Assembly (NCBI GenBank): GCA_964035545.1
Contig: OZ037772.1
Location: 3,294,501-3,358,500, forward strand
Direction of reading: 5' to 3'
DNA length: 64,000 nucleotides
From: Bugula neritina
Lineage: Eukaryota > Bryozoa > Gymnolaemata > Cheilostomatida > Bugulidae
Shown here in pieces: positions 8,794 to 18,354 of this stretch (the first letter of the stretch is position 1; every line of letters begins with the position of its first letter). The notes under the pieces were generated by a model. That model did not search any database, had not been told where the DNA came from, and saw only the letters and a program-made list of their open reading frames with translations. Both the position numbers and the translations under genes were made by a program.

Positions 8794-11700
8794 AGGAGTA
8801 TGGTGGAACACGCCGTCGTCTGTCCGTACGGACGCGGCGGAACATCCTACCCGAGTGGCAGGTACCATGCAGGACTAGTAGGCCCGCACAACGGCCCAGT
8901 ACCTTTTCCCTGCCACTCGCTAACCGGTTTCACCGGTTACCTCGGGAGGAGGAGCCCGCCACTGAAATGGAGCCAGAAGGCCCAGTGGAGAGGCCCAAAC
9001 CCCGCCGGCACCAACCTCGCCGCCGGAAGCCCCGTAAACCACGGGTGAAACCCCCGCCGTCCTGTCAAACCAGGGCAGCACATGCGGGGGGGGGGTGAAA
9101 GTACAACCACATGGAGAGAGCTATTTCCTACCCGGAAAGGTGGCCGGCAACGCCGTCACTTTCCTGCTCGACTCCGGTTGTACTACCAACCTTCTCAGCC
9201 GTAGAGTCTTTGAGGCACTGCCCCGCCGGGACAGGGATAGAGTACGACCGTATACTGGAGAACATGGCACCCTGGCAGACGGGTCATGTATCCCCTTTTA
9301 TGGTATTATCGAGCTCCCTGGGCGTGTCCGAGATCAGGCTGTACAGGAGACCTTTATCATAGGTCAACTGGAAGAAGATGCTATCCTCGGAATGCCCTTC
9401 TTGAAGCAGCACCAGTGCCGAATAGATTTCAGCAAGTCGGTGGTGCTGATGGGCGGGCGAGAACTCGCCTGTGTGGATAAGTTTGGGCGTCCCCTGGTGG
9501 GCGGTGTTCAGGTAGTTCGAAACTGCACCGTACCCGGACGCTCCAGAGCTACTATCCACTGCCGAGTGAACAGCAACCGGATAGCCAGGCTCGGGGTCGT
9601 TGAAAGCGCGCACGAAAAGATCCAACTCGCCAGTAGTTTAAACCGACTAACTGAGCGAGGGGAGGTCTTAGTGCAGTGCGTCAACCCCTTTACCGAGCCC
9701 ATTGAGCTCCCAGCTGGGTCAATGCTGGGCCGGTTCCATTCCGTCCAGGAAGAGGACGTGGGCCCGTCGCTGGGTGACGCGACGGAGGCACCCCCTCGAC
9801 ACCCTATTCAGGGACGAGGGGCAGTCCCAACACATCTCCGGGAGTTATACGAAACAGCCAGTGGCGGCTGCGCGAGTAACAGAGAACGCCAAGCTATGGC
9901 CAAGTTACTACGCGACTACGGTGATGTGTTCAGTAGCGGAGAGCATGACGTGGGACTGACTGGAATTGTCAGACACGAAATACCGCTGACTGCAGGGACA
10001 GTCCCTGTCCGGCAACCCACGCGCAGGCTGGGGCCGGAGAAAGAGAAGGAGGTTAGCCGACAAGTACGGGATCTTCTGGACCGGGGACTGATAGAGCCCG
10101 CCCATAGTGCGTGGAGCTCGCCAGTCGTACTGGTCCGGAAGAAAGACGGCAGTTGGCGGTTCTGTGTGGACTACCGCAAACTCAATAGCGTAACCATACA
10201 GGACGCCTACCCTCTACCTCGTATTGACGAGTCATTGGACGCCCTAGCCGGCAGCAAGTACTTCAGTACGTTAGACTTGCTAAGCGGATATTGGCAGGTT
10301 CCTCTGAGTCCCGACGCCCAAGAGAAAGCGGCGTTTATCACACGGGACGGTTTGTGGAAGTGGAAGGTGCTGCCCTTCGGGTTAACCTCCGCCCCAGCCA
10401 CCTTCCAGAGGCTGATGGAACAAGTCCTTAGCGGACTCCATTGGAAGACACTGCTGGTCTACCTCGATGATGTCATCGTAATCTCTCCAGACTTCGAGAC
10501 ACATGTCAGTCGTCTGCAGGAGGTTTTCGAGAGACTCCGAGGTGCCGGTCTTAAGCTCAAACCTTCCAAGTGCGCTCTGTTGCAGCCGGAGGTCAAGTAC
10601 CTGGGGCACGTTGTCGGTCGAAACGGCGTGGCAACGGATCCCGAAAAGGTACGGGCAGTAGAAGACTGGGTCACCCCCCAAGACTTGACCGGACTCCGGG
10701 CTTTCTTGGGGCTGGTAGGGTATTACAGGCAATACATACCAGACTTTGCGGGCATAGCCCAGCCGTTAAACCGGCTTACCGCAAAGGGAGTGACGTGGCA
10801 GTGGACTCCAGTCGAACAAGAAGCGTTCGACCACCTCAAGGGCTGCCTCCTAACGGCGCCCATCTTGGCCTACCCAGACCCCACTCTGGAGTACATCCTA
10901 GACACGGACGCCAGTGACCAGAATGTTGGCGCTGTGCTGTCACAAGTGCAGGAAGGCCGAGAAGTAGTAGTAGCCTACTACAGCAAATCTCTCTCTCCCG
11001 CTGAACGAAACTACTGCACTACCCGCAAGGAGCTGCTGGCAGTAATCAAGTCAGTGAAGCACTTCAGACCATACCTATATGGCAGGAAGTTCCGACTGCG
11101 TACGGATCATGCCTCGCTGATCTGGTTGTGCAGGAGAGCAGAGCCCTCCAGTCAGGTCGCCCGGTGGCTCGAAATCCTAGCTGAATTCTAGTACCGGATC
11201 GAACACCGACCGGGCAAGAGACACAGCAATGCGGATGGGTTGAGTCGCCGACGTGACGGAGGTTGCAAACAGTGTCTCAACATCGAGAGGAGGGATGGAG
11301 GTCCCCCACGATGCGAGTTGGAGACGCTGGCTCATCACGGAGCACCGTTTGACTGGGATCAAGGTCAACTCAGGCAAAGAGTTGATGAGTCCCCGGAGGA
11401 TGTACAAAACCTCCGCGCCAACCCTGTACTGGCCGGTAATGTTCGAGAGCTGAAGAAGCTCCAAGAGGAGCTGCCTGGAGTCGTGGCAGACATCTACCGG
11501 GCCAAAAGGGAAGGGCGACGACCCAGCGAGGAACGCATACGACAGGGATGCGCCGAGTTCCGGCTATACTGTCAGCGTTGGGACTCGCTGCGGATCGGGC
11601 AGGATGGGTTACTAACCATCTCTCTAGCTGCCAGCGGCAGACACCCGGAAAGGAAGAGGGTAGTCTGCCCCACAGCCATCCGCCGTGAGTTGATTTGGGA

Positions 11701-13369
11701 TACTCACAAGCAGGCCCACGCAGGGGTCAAGCGAGTGATATCCAAATTACGACTCCGGTGGTATTGGCCGCAGATGGAGCGTGACGTCCGGCTCAGAGTC
11801 AAACAGTGTGAGATCTGCCAGGCCAGTAAGCATAGCCGCCCCCCTGGTGAAGCAGGACGGCGGAGGCTATATGCTGGTAGGCCCTGGCAAGTAGTCGCTG
11901 TAGACCTGGTCGGACCCATGCCCCTGACCCCCAGAGGCAATAATTGGATCCTAGTACTAACCGACCACTTTACTAGGTGGGCGGATGCTCTGGCTATCCC
12001 AGATGCATCAGCCCCAACAGTGGCCAGGGCACTAGACCAACATGTATTCTGTTATTTTGGGCTTCCCGAACAGATACACACTGATCAAGGCGCTCAATTC
12101 CAGTCTCAACTGATGAGCGACCTTTGCCACCTCTGGGGAGTAAATCAGAGCAGGACCACCCCCTACCACCCTCAAGGTAACGGGGTGGTGGAGCGCAACA
12201 ACCGGATGCTAGGTGATGCGCTCCGGAGTCTCCTCCTTGGACGAGGTCAAGAGGAATGGGATACGGTGTTGCCGCAAGTCATGCGTGCATACCGTAGCAC
12301 CCCACACACCAGTACTGGTGAGACCCCAAACCTCTTGATGCTCGGGAGAAAGACTCGTGTCCCTGACCATCTCACCTATCACGTTCCAGAGCAGGATAAC
12401 TCAGTCCACGAGTATGCCAGTGAACTAGTGGAATGGATGAAGGCCGCACACGAGATACTGCGTCAACAGCAGTGGAAGGTGCGGCACGAAGATTCCGATG
12501 AACCACCCCTCTATCAAAGAGGAGATAAGGTGTGGATGGTCAATTACCGTAGGCGCCGCGGACAGGCTGATAAGCTGAAGCCTAAGTTCGTAGGCCCCTA
12601 CGTGGTCGTCGAGGCTATGCCCAATCATACGTACAAGATTGAGCGCTCAGGACAGGTGTCTATCCAGAATGAGTCTCGCTTGAAACCGTATTGGGCTAGC
12701 CCTGACGGAGTGGGAGAAGCCCCCCCGTTGTTAGAGCCCAGGAGGCAGACAACGACGCGCGGGCGACGGCGGCATGGACCTGAATACGAAGTGGTCATAC
12801 CGCGGGAGGAAAACTTGGTGAGAGAGGAGCGGCAGCTTCTACCAACAGAAGCGTGTCCGCCACCGCCAAGTCTAATTCCATCACTTCCAGAAACCGAGCC
12901 GGTTCCGGAAGTGCAAACCCCCACGGAGGGAGGGGCTCCATCCGGAGAACAAGAAGAGGTGACCACTAACGGTGAAGTAGAGACGCCATTTGAGGCCCCT
13001 ACTAACGAACCGGCAAGCGTGTCACCCCCCCTAGAAAGGGGACAGCGTACGAGGAAACCCCCACCGTATTTGAAAGACTTCATATGTGACTGCATCAGAA
13101 GCGGCGCATATGAAAGTCTAGGGGAAAACCGTACGATAAAATGTTGGAGTTGTGAACCCCACGCAAATATCAACTTTTGCGAGGGCGGAATAGTGGGAGG
13201 AATTAATGCGCGTAAAGCAAATAGTTCCGACCTCGTGCCTCAGAAACGATGCTCAGCCTTTTCTTATGCTGACATCGCCAAAGGCAGACGTATCCCACAA
13301 CCAGCTCCAACCTTACCAAGAACGTTGAGTATGGACATTAATACCGAGTTCCCAGGTAAGCCAGTATAA
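8748..13369 (+). pseudogene. Element A Pol (protease-RT-RNase H-integrase), two lesions
   Basis: Pol begins in the -1 frame after the slip site (RGPQLKEYGG..., then SLPLANRF, both similar to B). At 9083-9092 a run of ten G breaks this frame. From 9095 the next frame carries protease (FLLDSGCTTN), RT (FSTLDLLSGYWQVPL; YLDD in LVYLDDVIV) and RNase H (YILDTDASDQNVGAVL). A TAG at 11189-11191 stands where B has TCG (Ser). The same frame resumes with the integrase HHCC finger (HKQAH...CEIC), the D,D,E core (AVDLVGPMP, IHTDQGAQF, GNGVVERNN) and a GPY module (KFVGPYVVVEAM). It ends at a TAA at 13367. Family assignment is certain. The breaks are seen directly, though the G run could be an assembly slip. 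Confidence 0.93.
13331..13355 (+). CDS. Predicted ORF3 mini-exon, element A
   Basis: ATG at 13331 lies in the pol frame. After 25 bases a strong donor follows (CAG|GTAAGC) in phase 1. An acceptor with a T-rich tract (TTCTACTTTTGTAG) at 13665-13666 opens ORF3 in the matching phase. B and C have the same 25-base arrangement. In A no pol stop precedes the ATG, so splicing could also fuse Pol to ORF3. Confidence 0.65.
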
Positions 13370-13386
13370 GTCTTGTATTCCTATTC

Positions 13387-14460
13387 ATGGAAACGGGCTC
13401 GATGCCAGTAAATTCTGAACTAATTCAGCAGATTGAATCAGAATTACTGGGAACCACGTTTCATGTGAATGACGATGAAGACACTGTAATGACCGACGGT
13501 CTGTTAGACCTGGAGCTAGACACTGTTCTTGGTCAGTCCACACATGATTCATCAGTTCCTCGAGTGCATTCCAAAAGCTGTGACTCTCAGGCTAGCAACG
13601 GTCGACAGTCACTAGAATTATGTTGTAAAGATCCACCGCGATCTAACAATAATTCTACTTTTGTAGACACACTCGCACCCGTCTCTACGGACATGCCTTC
13701 TCTAGAGATGGCATGGGACCCAGAGCCGGCCCCAACAACTCCTACCACCAGGCAACTACCACCCCAGTTGGAAGCAACCTCCAACTGGATTACCCCTGCC
13801 ACAGAGAGGGAAATCAGGACCCATCAAGGAGGTGAGAGTAATCGTGAATGCAACCTCTGCCAGCAGCGATTCACAACCCACCGCAGACTAAAGGTGCACT
13901 TGCCACAGCACTACATCACCACTTTCTGCCCTTGCGGAGAATATAGCTATAACCGTGATTACCTACTGCGGCACCAACGTACTATGCAGTGCTATCAAGG
14001 ACATGTCTATGAAGTAGACGAATCATCATATCCTGCCTTTCTCAACGCCATCAAACCACTCATCACTGACTCAGCTCGGCTATCTCGCCTGGAGCAAGGC
14101 TTCCCTTCCCCGCGACCTATCATCTCTGGAGCCACAGATAAACCTACACAGTCTGCTAACTCTCCACCTCACAGTCCTATACGCATGCCGCATACCTTTC
14201 CTCGTGTCGTACTACAGAGAGTAGACACAAATGCGTATACACTCCCTCCTCCTCTTCCATCCTCAGAGCGGAAACGACACAGGCAACCAACTTCCTCTCG
14301 CTCGTCCCCCTGGGCCCGTAACCTACGTGAGGTAGAAGCTAGGGCGCAGGACTTGGAGCAAGAAGTCTACAGGCTGGCCCCACGAATACAGGCAGCCTCC
14401 AGTGAACTCAAATACTTACAGGAGTCGATTAAACGCATGAAGCGTGCGGCCCGCAGTTAA
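13387..14460 (+). CDS. Element A ORF3: tandem zinc fingers and coiled coil
   Basis: 357 codons from the ATG 17 bases after the pol stop, or about 264 codons if read from the predicted acceptor at 13667. Features in order: an acidic N-terminus; a C2H2 finger (CNLC, 12 residues, HLPQH, near residues 157-177); a second CPC...H...C finger directly after it; a Ser/Pro-rich region with basic RKR patches; and a C-terminal heptad-like helix (NLREVEARAQDLEQEVYRLA). There is no signal peptide or membrane segment, so it is not an Env. C has a homologous protein and B a more diverged one. A nucleic-acid-binding, self-associating accessory protein is inferred; no known family was recognised. Confidence 0.85.
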   Translation: METGSMPVNSELIQQIESELLGTTFHVNDDEDTVMTDGLLDLELDTVLGQSTHDSSVPRVHSKSCDSQASNGRQSLELCCKDPPRSNNNSTFVDTLAPVSTDMPSLEMAWDPEPAPTTPTTRQLPPQLEATSNWITPATEREIRTHQGGESNRECNLCQQRFTTHRRLKVHLPQHYITTFCPCGEYSYNRDYLLRHQRTMQCYQGHVYEVDESSYPAFLNAIKPLITDSARLSRLEQGFPSPRPIISGATDKPTQSANSPPHSPIRMPHTFPRVVLQRVDTNAYTLPPPLPSSERKRHRQPTSSRSSPWARNLREVEARAQDLEQEVYRLAPRIQAASSELKYLQESIKRMKRAARS

Positions 14461-14693
14461 CTCGAGTCTACCTACCACTCCCTACTACTCATTCCCCTAC
14501 CTCTCTGTGGCATTCCCTACCGTAATGGTGGCACGTACTCTATATGTAGATAGGACCTTCTCTTGCTTATTACTTAGTGCACGATATATATATCTGTATA
14601 TTTTTTACCAGTTGTTGTTTTTTTTATATACTTTTATGCTGTTCTCTTACCCCCCAACGAAGTATACGTTTTTTTATGTGAATCTTATTTTAT

Positions 14694-14724
14694 CAGAAAG
14701 TGGGCTTTCTGCTGGAGGGGGCAG
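14694..14724 (+). promoter_or_regulatory. Element A 3' hairpin and polypurine tract
   Basis: A 7-bp stem (CAGAAAG-tggg-CTTTCTG, 14694-14711) is followed by CTGGAGGGGGCAG, which abuts the 3' LTR at 14725. The purine run would prime plus-strand DNA synthesis. The hairpin recurs at the same place in B and C. Confidence 0.8.
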
Positions 14725-15028
14725 TGTGGTGGCTCGTGGAGCTACCAGCAACACAATACGCAAGGTTGCGTATTGACCCGGAACAATGTATTAGCCAATT
14801 AACTAAGCTGTTTGATAAGTAATAGTAGCCGCTTCGCGCTACTAGCTCAGTTGAGGATAGTGCTGTAAATTAAATAGACGTGCGTATCATTACTGTTACA
14901 CATTGGATTTTATTATGTATTCTGGTATTAAATATAACAATATCTACTCGACTTAACTGGTGAAGTTTCTCTAGTGTTAAATAGACTCTCTTGGTGGCAC
15001 ATCAACCCTAAATCTGAAAACTATAACA
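14725..15028 (+). repeat. Element A 3' LTR
   Basis: 304 bp, nearly identical to the 5' LTR. The ATAT duplication follows at 15029-15032, after which the gag frame of element H continues. Confidence 0.96.
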
Positions 15029-15615
15029 ATATTCCTAGTCTTCAAAATATCAGACAACGCTTTCCAAGTGATATTTTCATTAAGCATAAGTTGTCTTCTA
15101 AGATATTCATCTCTTAAACCAACTACTGCCATACTAATAGCAAACCTTTGTCTAAGGTCTTCCACATTAGCCCCTTCAACAAATCCTAAATTTCTACTAT
15201 GTTTCTCAACACGTAGCAAATACTCTAACTCATCTTCGCCGCATGTTTGAGACAAAGTTGCTGCCTTAACCCAAGCCACATGAACATTTTCTGTTTTCTC
15301 ATAGTGACCTTTCAACAAGTTTAAAGCATCATTATGAGCATTATCATCATTCCTTTCAAGATCAAATCCTGAAGATTGTAACACATCAATACCCTCATCT
15401 CCAATGGTATTGAGCAAAGCTAGAAGCTTAGCTTCACCTCTAAATCTATTTACTGCAATATTGGACAGCATTTCAGTACCCATTTCAAGGGTTGCTAATC
15501 GAACTGACAGGTTGTATTTTACCAACCATTTCTTAAAACAATCACTCTGATTATCGGAGCTCAAAACTAACTTAGGAAACCGATTGAGGTCGGTGAACCT
15601 AGTGTTAGTTGCCAT
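15029..15615 (-). pseudogene. Element H Gag N-terminal part
   Basis: ATG at 15615 starts MATNTRFTDLNRFPK. About 195 codons of a helical, capsid-like Gag follow, up to the element A insertion. The frame runs directly into the zinc-knuckle part at 7589 if element A and one ATAT copy are left out, so the insertion is what broke it. A distance of about 470 bases separates the ATG from the primer-binding site. Confidence 0.85.
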
Positions 15616-16105
15616 TATGATCTGAATGTGAGCGTGATATAAAATTTAAAATTTTAATTTTCACTACCAGAAAGCTTAATTATTTTAATAACCCTGTTAA
15701 TCCTTAAACCTAATATTAAATTTGAATTTATCAAATCTAATACTTTAACCGAATTATGAATAATAATATTAATATTTGAATTTCACTGTCACTCCACTAA
15801 CTACTACTCTTACTCTACTGATAACACAAAATAAACTCCACAAATGTATCTCGAATAAACTTTTATAGTTACTCTCCACTGTTTGCCTCCCCTCTATTAT
15901 TTGATTCTGCTCCACTATTCACTTTTCTCCACTATTTGATTCTTCTCCGAACTCCACTATTTGATTCTGCTCCACTCTTTATTTCTTCTCCACTATTTGA
16001 TTCTTCTCCGAACTCCACTATTTGATTCTGCTCCACTCTTTATTTCTTCTCCACTATTCACTCCTTCTCCGCTGTTGACTGTCTACAATCCTGCTGACTG
16101 CGCCA
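15616..16105 (-). other. Element H leader with primer-binding site
   Basis: The untranslated leader contains tandem, pyrimidine-rich (plus-strand) repeats around ctccactatttgattctgct at 15895-16070. The PBS TGGCGCAGTCAGCAGGAT lies at 16105-16088 against the LTR. No ORF of note. Confidence 0.8.
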
Positions 16106-16319
16106 TGCAATATACGGTCCTACTTACTCGACAGTCTGTGAAAGAGTTCCCTCATGCAGTCTTTACTTTTACTTTCACTCTCACAATAGCCAATATCCAA
16201 GCCGTACAAGCTGGTAGGAAATCCGGTAGGGAATCCGAATGCTTGTAAGGCAGTTAGCCAATCGTCTCAGGTTAGCTTGTAGCTTATCTGCTAAAGACTA
16301 TAAACCGCATTATATTCCA
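16106..16319 (-). repeat. Element H 5' LTR
   Basis: 214 bp, partner of 5991-6204. At least one difference is visible (ctcgtgcag versus ctcatgcag). ATAGA follows on the outer side. Confidence 0.92.
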
Positions 16320-16658
16320 ATAGACAGATATCTTAATACTAATAATATAAACTAATAGCTCAGTATTGCCTTAGTTATGCGTGGGGGTTCAGTGATAAAA
16401 CTCCTATAAACCACACAGTTCGATAATGAAAGACTGTGACTTTTCACGAACAGACATCTCATCTCTGATTCTAATGAAAAATCACGAAATTTTCAGACAA
16501 ACGATACTGCATTTCAACTTTGTGACTATCACATGATAATAATCATTGTCATTTGAAAGATTCTGCTAAAATCGAAATGCCAATGTTAATCACAAGGTCA
16601 ACCATAAATGACTCAGTCTGATGACTGACGGTTATGCTTAATGATTAATTAGTAATAT
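16320..16658. other. Flanking DNA between elements H and B
   Basis: AT-rich, 339 bases. No exon, RNA gene or repeat was recognised. It ends in gtaatat, a target-like AATAT against the B LTR. Confidence 0.6.
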
Positions 16659-16964
16659 TGTTAAGATTTCCAGATTTAGGGTTGATGTGCTATCCAGAGA
16701 GTCTATTTATCTACTATAGAACTACACCAGGCTAAGTCGAGTGAACGAGTATATTTTATACACAACTATACATTATAAAACACGATACATTATTTCCAAA
16801 CAAGTTACACATCTAATCTATTTCACACTCTAGCTTCGACTGAGTTAGCAGCGGGAAACTACAATTGCTGCTAACTATCAACTACGCTAATTGGCTATCC
16901 ATTGTTCCGGGTCAATTACGCGACCCTACATGTTGTGCTGCTGGTAGTTCCACGAACCACCACA
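16659..16964 (-). repeat. Element B 3' LTR
   Basis: 306 bp, matching 23856-24161. The purine tract (GGTGGGGGCGG on the element strand) lies just upstream at 16965-16975. Confidence 0.95.
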
Positions 16965-16995
16965 CCGCCCCCACCAGCAGAAAGCCATCTTTCTG
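16965..16995 (-). promoter_or_regulatory. Element B 3' hairpin and polypurine tract
   Basis: CAGAAAG-atgg-CTTTCTG on the element strand (16995-16978) is followed by CTGGTGGGGGCGG and the LTR. It is the same arrangement as in A and C. Confidence 0.8.
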
Positions 16996-17253
16996 ATATA
17001 TAAATAAAAAAAACATTCAATAGTAATTGCATACATCAGTGGACAAAAATAATACATAATATACAGGAAGAGACATAATAATAGACAGAGTCATTATAAC
17101 GATCCGTTGCATACAATTGGCCAGCTGTAGATAGACGAGGAATACTAGCTAGCTGTGGTGTTAGACAGGGGATAACCTGTTAAGCAGTCAAACATTTACA
17201 TGACATCTGGGCTTCTCCCAAGAGGCGGAGTTGGAGTACTCCGAGTAGTCTAA

Positions 17254-18041
17254 CTAGAGTCCTTGTTGGGCACGCCGGTGCTTGGCTTGGCATGTACGCA
17301 GTTTCCGTTTCATACGGCATACGGATCCCTTTTGCTGGAAGAGTCCTGTTGTAGTGTTAAGTAGATCTGGTGCCAGCTGGGTGAACTCTTCTTGTAATCG
17401 TAGGAGGCGTTCTTCTACTGTGGCTAGTCGTACCGGGTCTGGGGACGGTGTCCGTCTGCGGCGTAAGGGTGGACTGGGGGAACTGGTCCGTCTCTTCGCC
17501 GGGGTAGGGGAGATCTCTCCTTCTTCTGGATATGTAATTTCCTCGGGGGTGTATGTAATTTGAGGGCGGTCAGACACCAACGGGGATTGTTGGCGAGCGT
17601 TGTCTAACACACGTTGGAACCCCGAGGATAGAACGGCTAATAGCATGGCTTTCTTTACCAGAGGTCGTATATATGTGAGGAACTCCGGGTACAGCTTAGC
17701 GTCGACCACATAGTTTTCTCCAGGGAAACAGCCCGCCGCTCTGTGTCTGGTGACGGGGTAGGGGTACACATCATTGTACCCGCAGGGGCAGAAGGTCAGT
17801 AGGAGATGAGCATTGACGTGTAGTTTAAGGGAGCGGTGAGAGGCGCAATCTTCACCACAGATCTGGCATCTCGTCCGTCCTCTGGACCCCCAGGCTGTTT
17901 CTATTTCTTCTTCGGTTTGTGGAGACACCCACCGCCAACGGCGGCGTAGTGGCTCAGGCCGATCACCACTAGCATAGTCCTCCGGATACGGAACGGGAAG
18001 TGTTCTATCCCGTACCCTGGTTGTAGCGAGTCGAGTGTAAT
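17254..18041 (-). CDS. Element B ORF3 main exon: tandem zinc fingers and coiled coil
   Basis: The frame is open from an acceptor (CTTTTTCAG, 18050-18042) to a stop at 17254, about 262 codons. There is no in-frame ATG near the conserved start, so splicing from the mini-exon at 18330-18306 is the best explanation. It reads basic RRRWRW, then a C2H2 finger (CQIC, 12 residues, HVNAH), a second CPC...H...C finger, a Pro/Ser/Arg-rich stretch (SPSPPLRRRRTPSP) and a helix (ATVEERLLRLQEEFTQLAP). Finger spacing equals that of A and C, but sequence identity outside is low. Role unknown; nucleic-acid binding is inferred. Confidence 0.82.
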
Positions 18042-18305
18042 CTGAAAAAGTTTCAACAGTGTTAGTACAGTATACTGCTGTGTTGTCAGCTTGAACAGCT
18101 TGGCAACTCCTAATTCAGTTACCTCGTAGAGATTAATGATAGTGAATAGTCAGATAGAACCGTATTGCAATGAGATTATAAAAATCTCTAAGTCAAACTG
18201 AGTTCTTACTACGGTATTTCACTAACCTATCTCCAGCTCGATTGACTCAGTGAGTCAGAGCTGAGCGATGCAATCTAGTTTCGTATTAAGATATAGTTAA
18301 CTCAC
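18042..18305 (-). other. Predicted ORF3 intron, element B
   Basis: 264 bases with donor G|GTGAGT and acceptor CTTTTTCAG. A possible branch region TAACACTG precedes the tract. Stops occur in the ORF3 frame, as expected of an intron. Confidence 0.65.
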
Positions 18306-18330
18306 CCCACGATCTGTTGTCGTAAGACAT
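18306..18330 (-). CDS. Predicted ORF3 mini-exon, element B
   Basis: 25 bases from ATG (18330) to a phase-1 donor. The ATG is in the pol frame, eight codons after the pol TAG. Its length and phase equal those in A and C. Confidence 0.65.
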
Positions 18331-18354
18331 ACTGAATATGTGAAATGGTTTGAA

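Larger units (their letters stand above)
7590..15028 (+). mobile_element. Element A: full-length Ty3/gypsy retrotransposon with ORF3
   Basis: LTRs of 304 bp (TGTGGTGG...CTATAACA) differ at about two positions, so insertion was recent. The 4-bp TSD ATAT lies at 7586-7589 and 15029-15032. Order: LTR, tRNA-Leu-type PBS, gag, pol in the -1 frame (protease, RT, RNase H, integrase), ORF3, hairpin, PPT, LTR. The order RT-RNase H-integrase and the GPY module mark Ty3/gypsy. It lies inside the gag of element H in opposite orientation. Two lesions in pol make it non-autonomous now. Confidence 0.96.
5991..16319 (-). mobile_element. Element H: Gag-protease-only LTR retrotransposon, interrupted by element A
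   Basis: Two near-identical 214-bp LTRs (TGGAATATAATGCGG...TATTGCA in element orientation) bound the element, and the 5-bp duplication ATAGA flanks it (5986-5990 and 16320-16324). Next to the 5' LTR, positions 16105-16088 read TGGCGCAGTCAGCAGGAT, a primer-binding site of the tRNA-Ser-like type used by 17.6/297-group elements. Without element A and one TSD copy it is about 2.9 kb. It encodes Gag and an aspartic protease but no reverse transcriptase, RNase H or integrase, so it would need enzymes in trans. Between protease and 3' LTR lie a hairpin array and a triplicated polypurine/LTR-start motif. This resembles the Gag-only non-autonomous elements (TR-GAG) described in plants. Confidence 0.9.

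Noticed and set aside
13387-14460. ORF3 as an envelope gene
   Set aside because: Position fits env, but there is no signal peptide, membrane helix or furin-like site; zinc fingers and coiled coil are seen instead.
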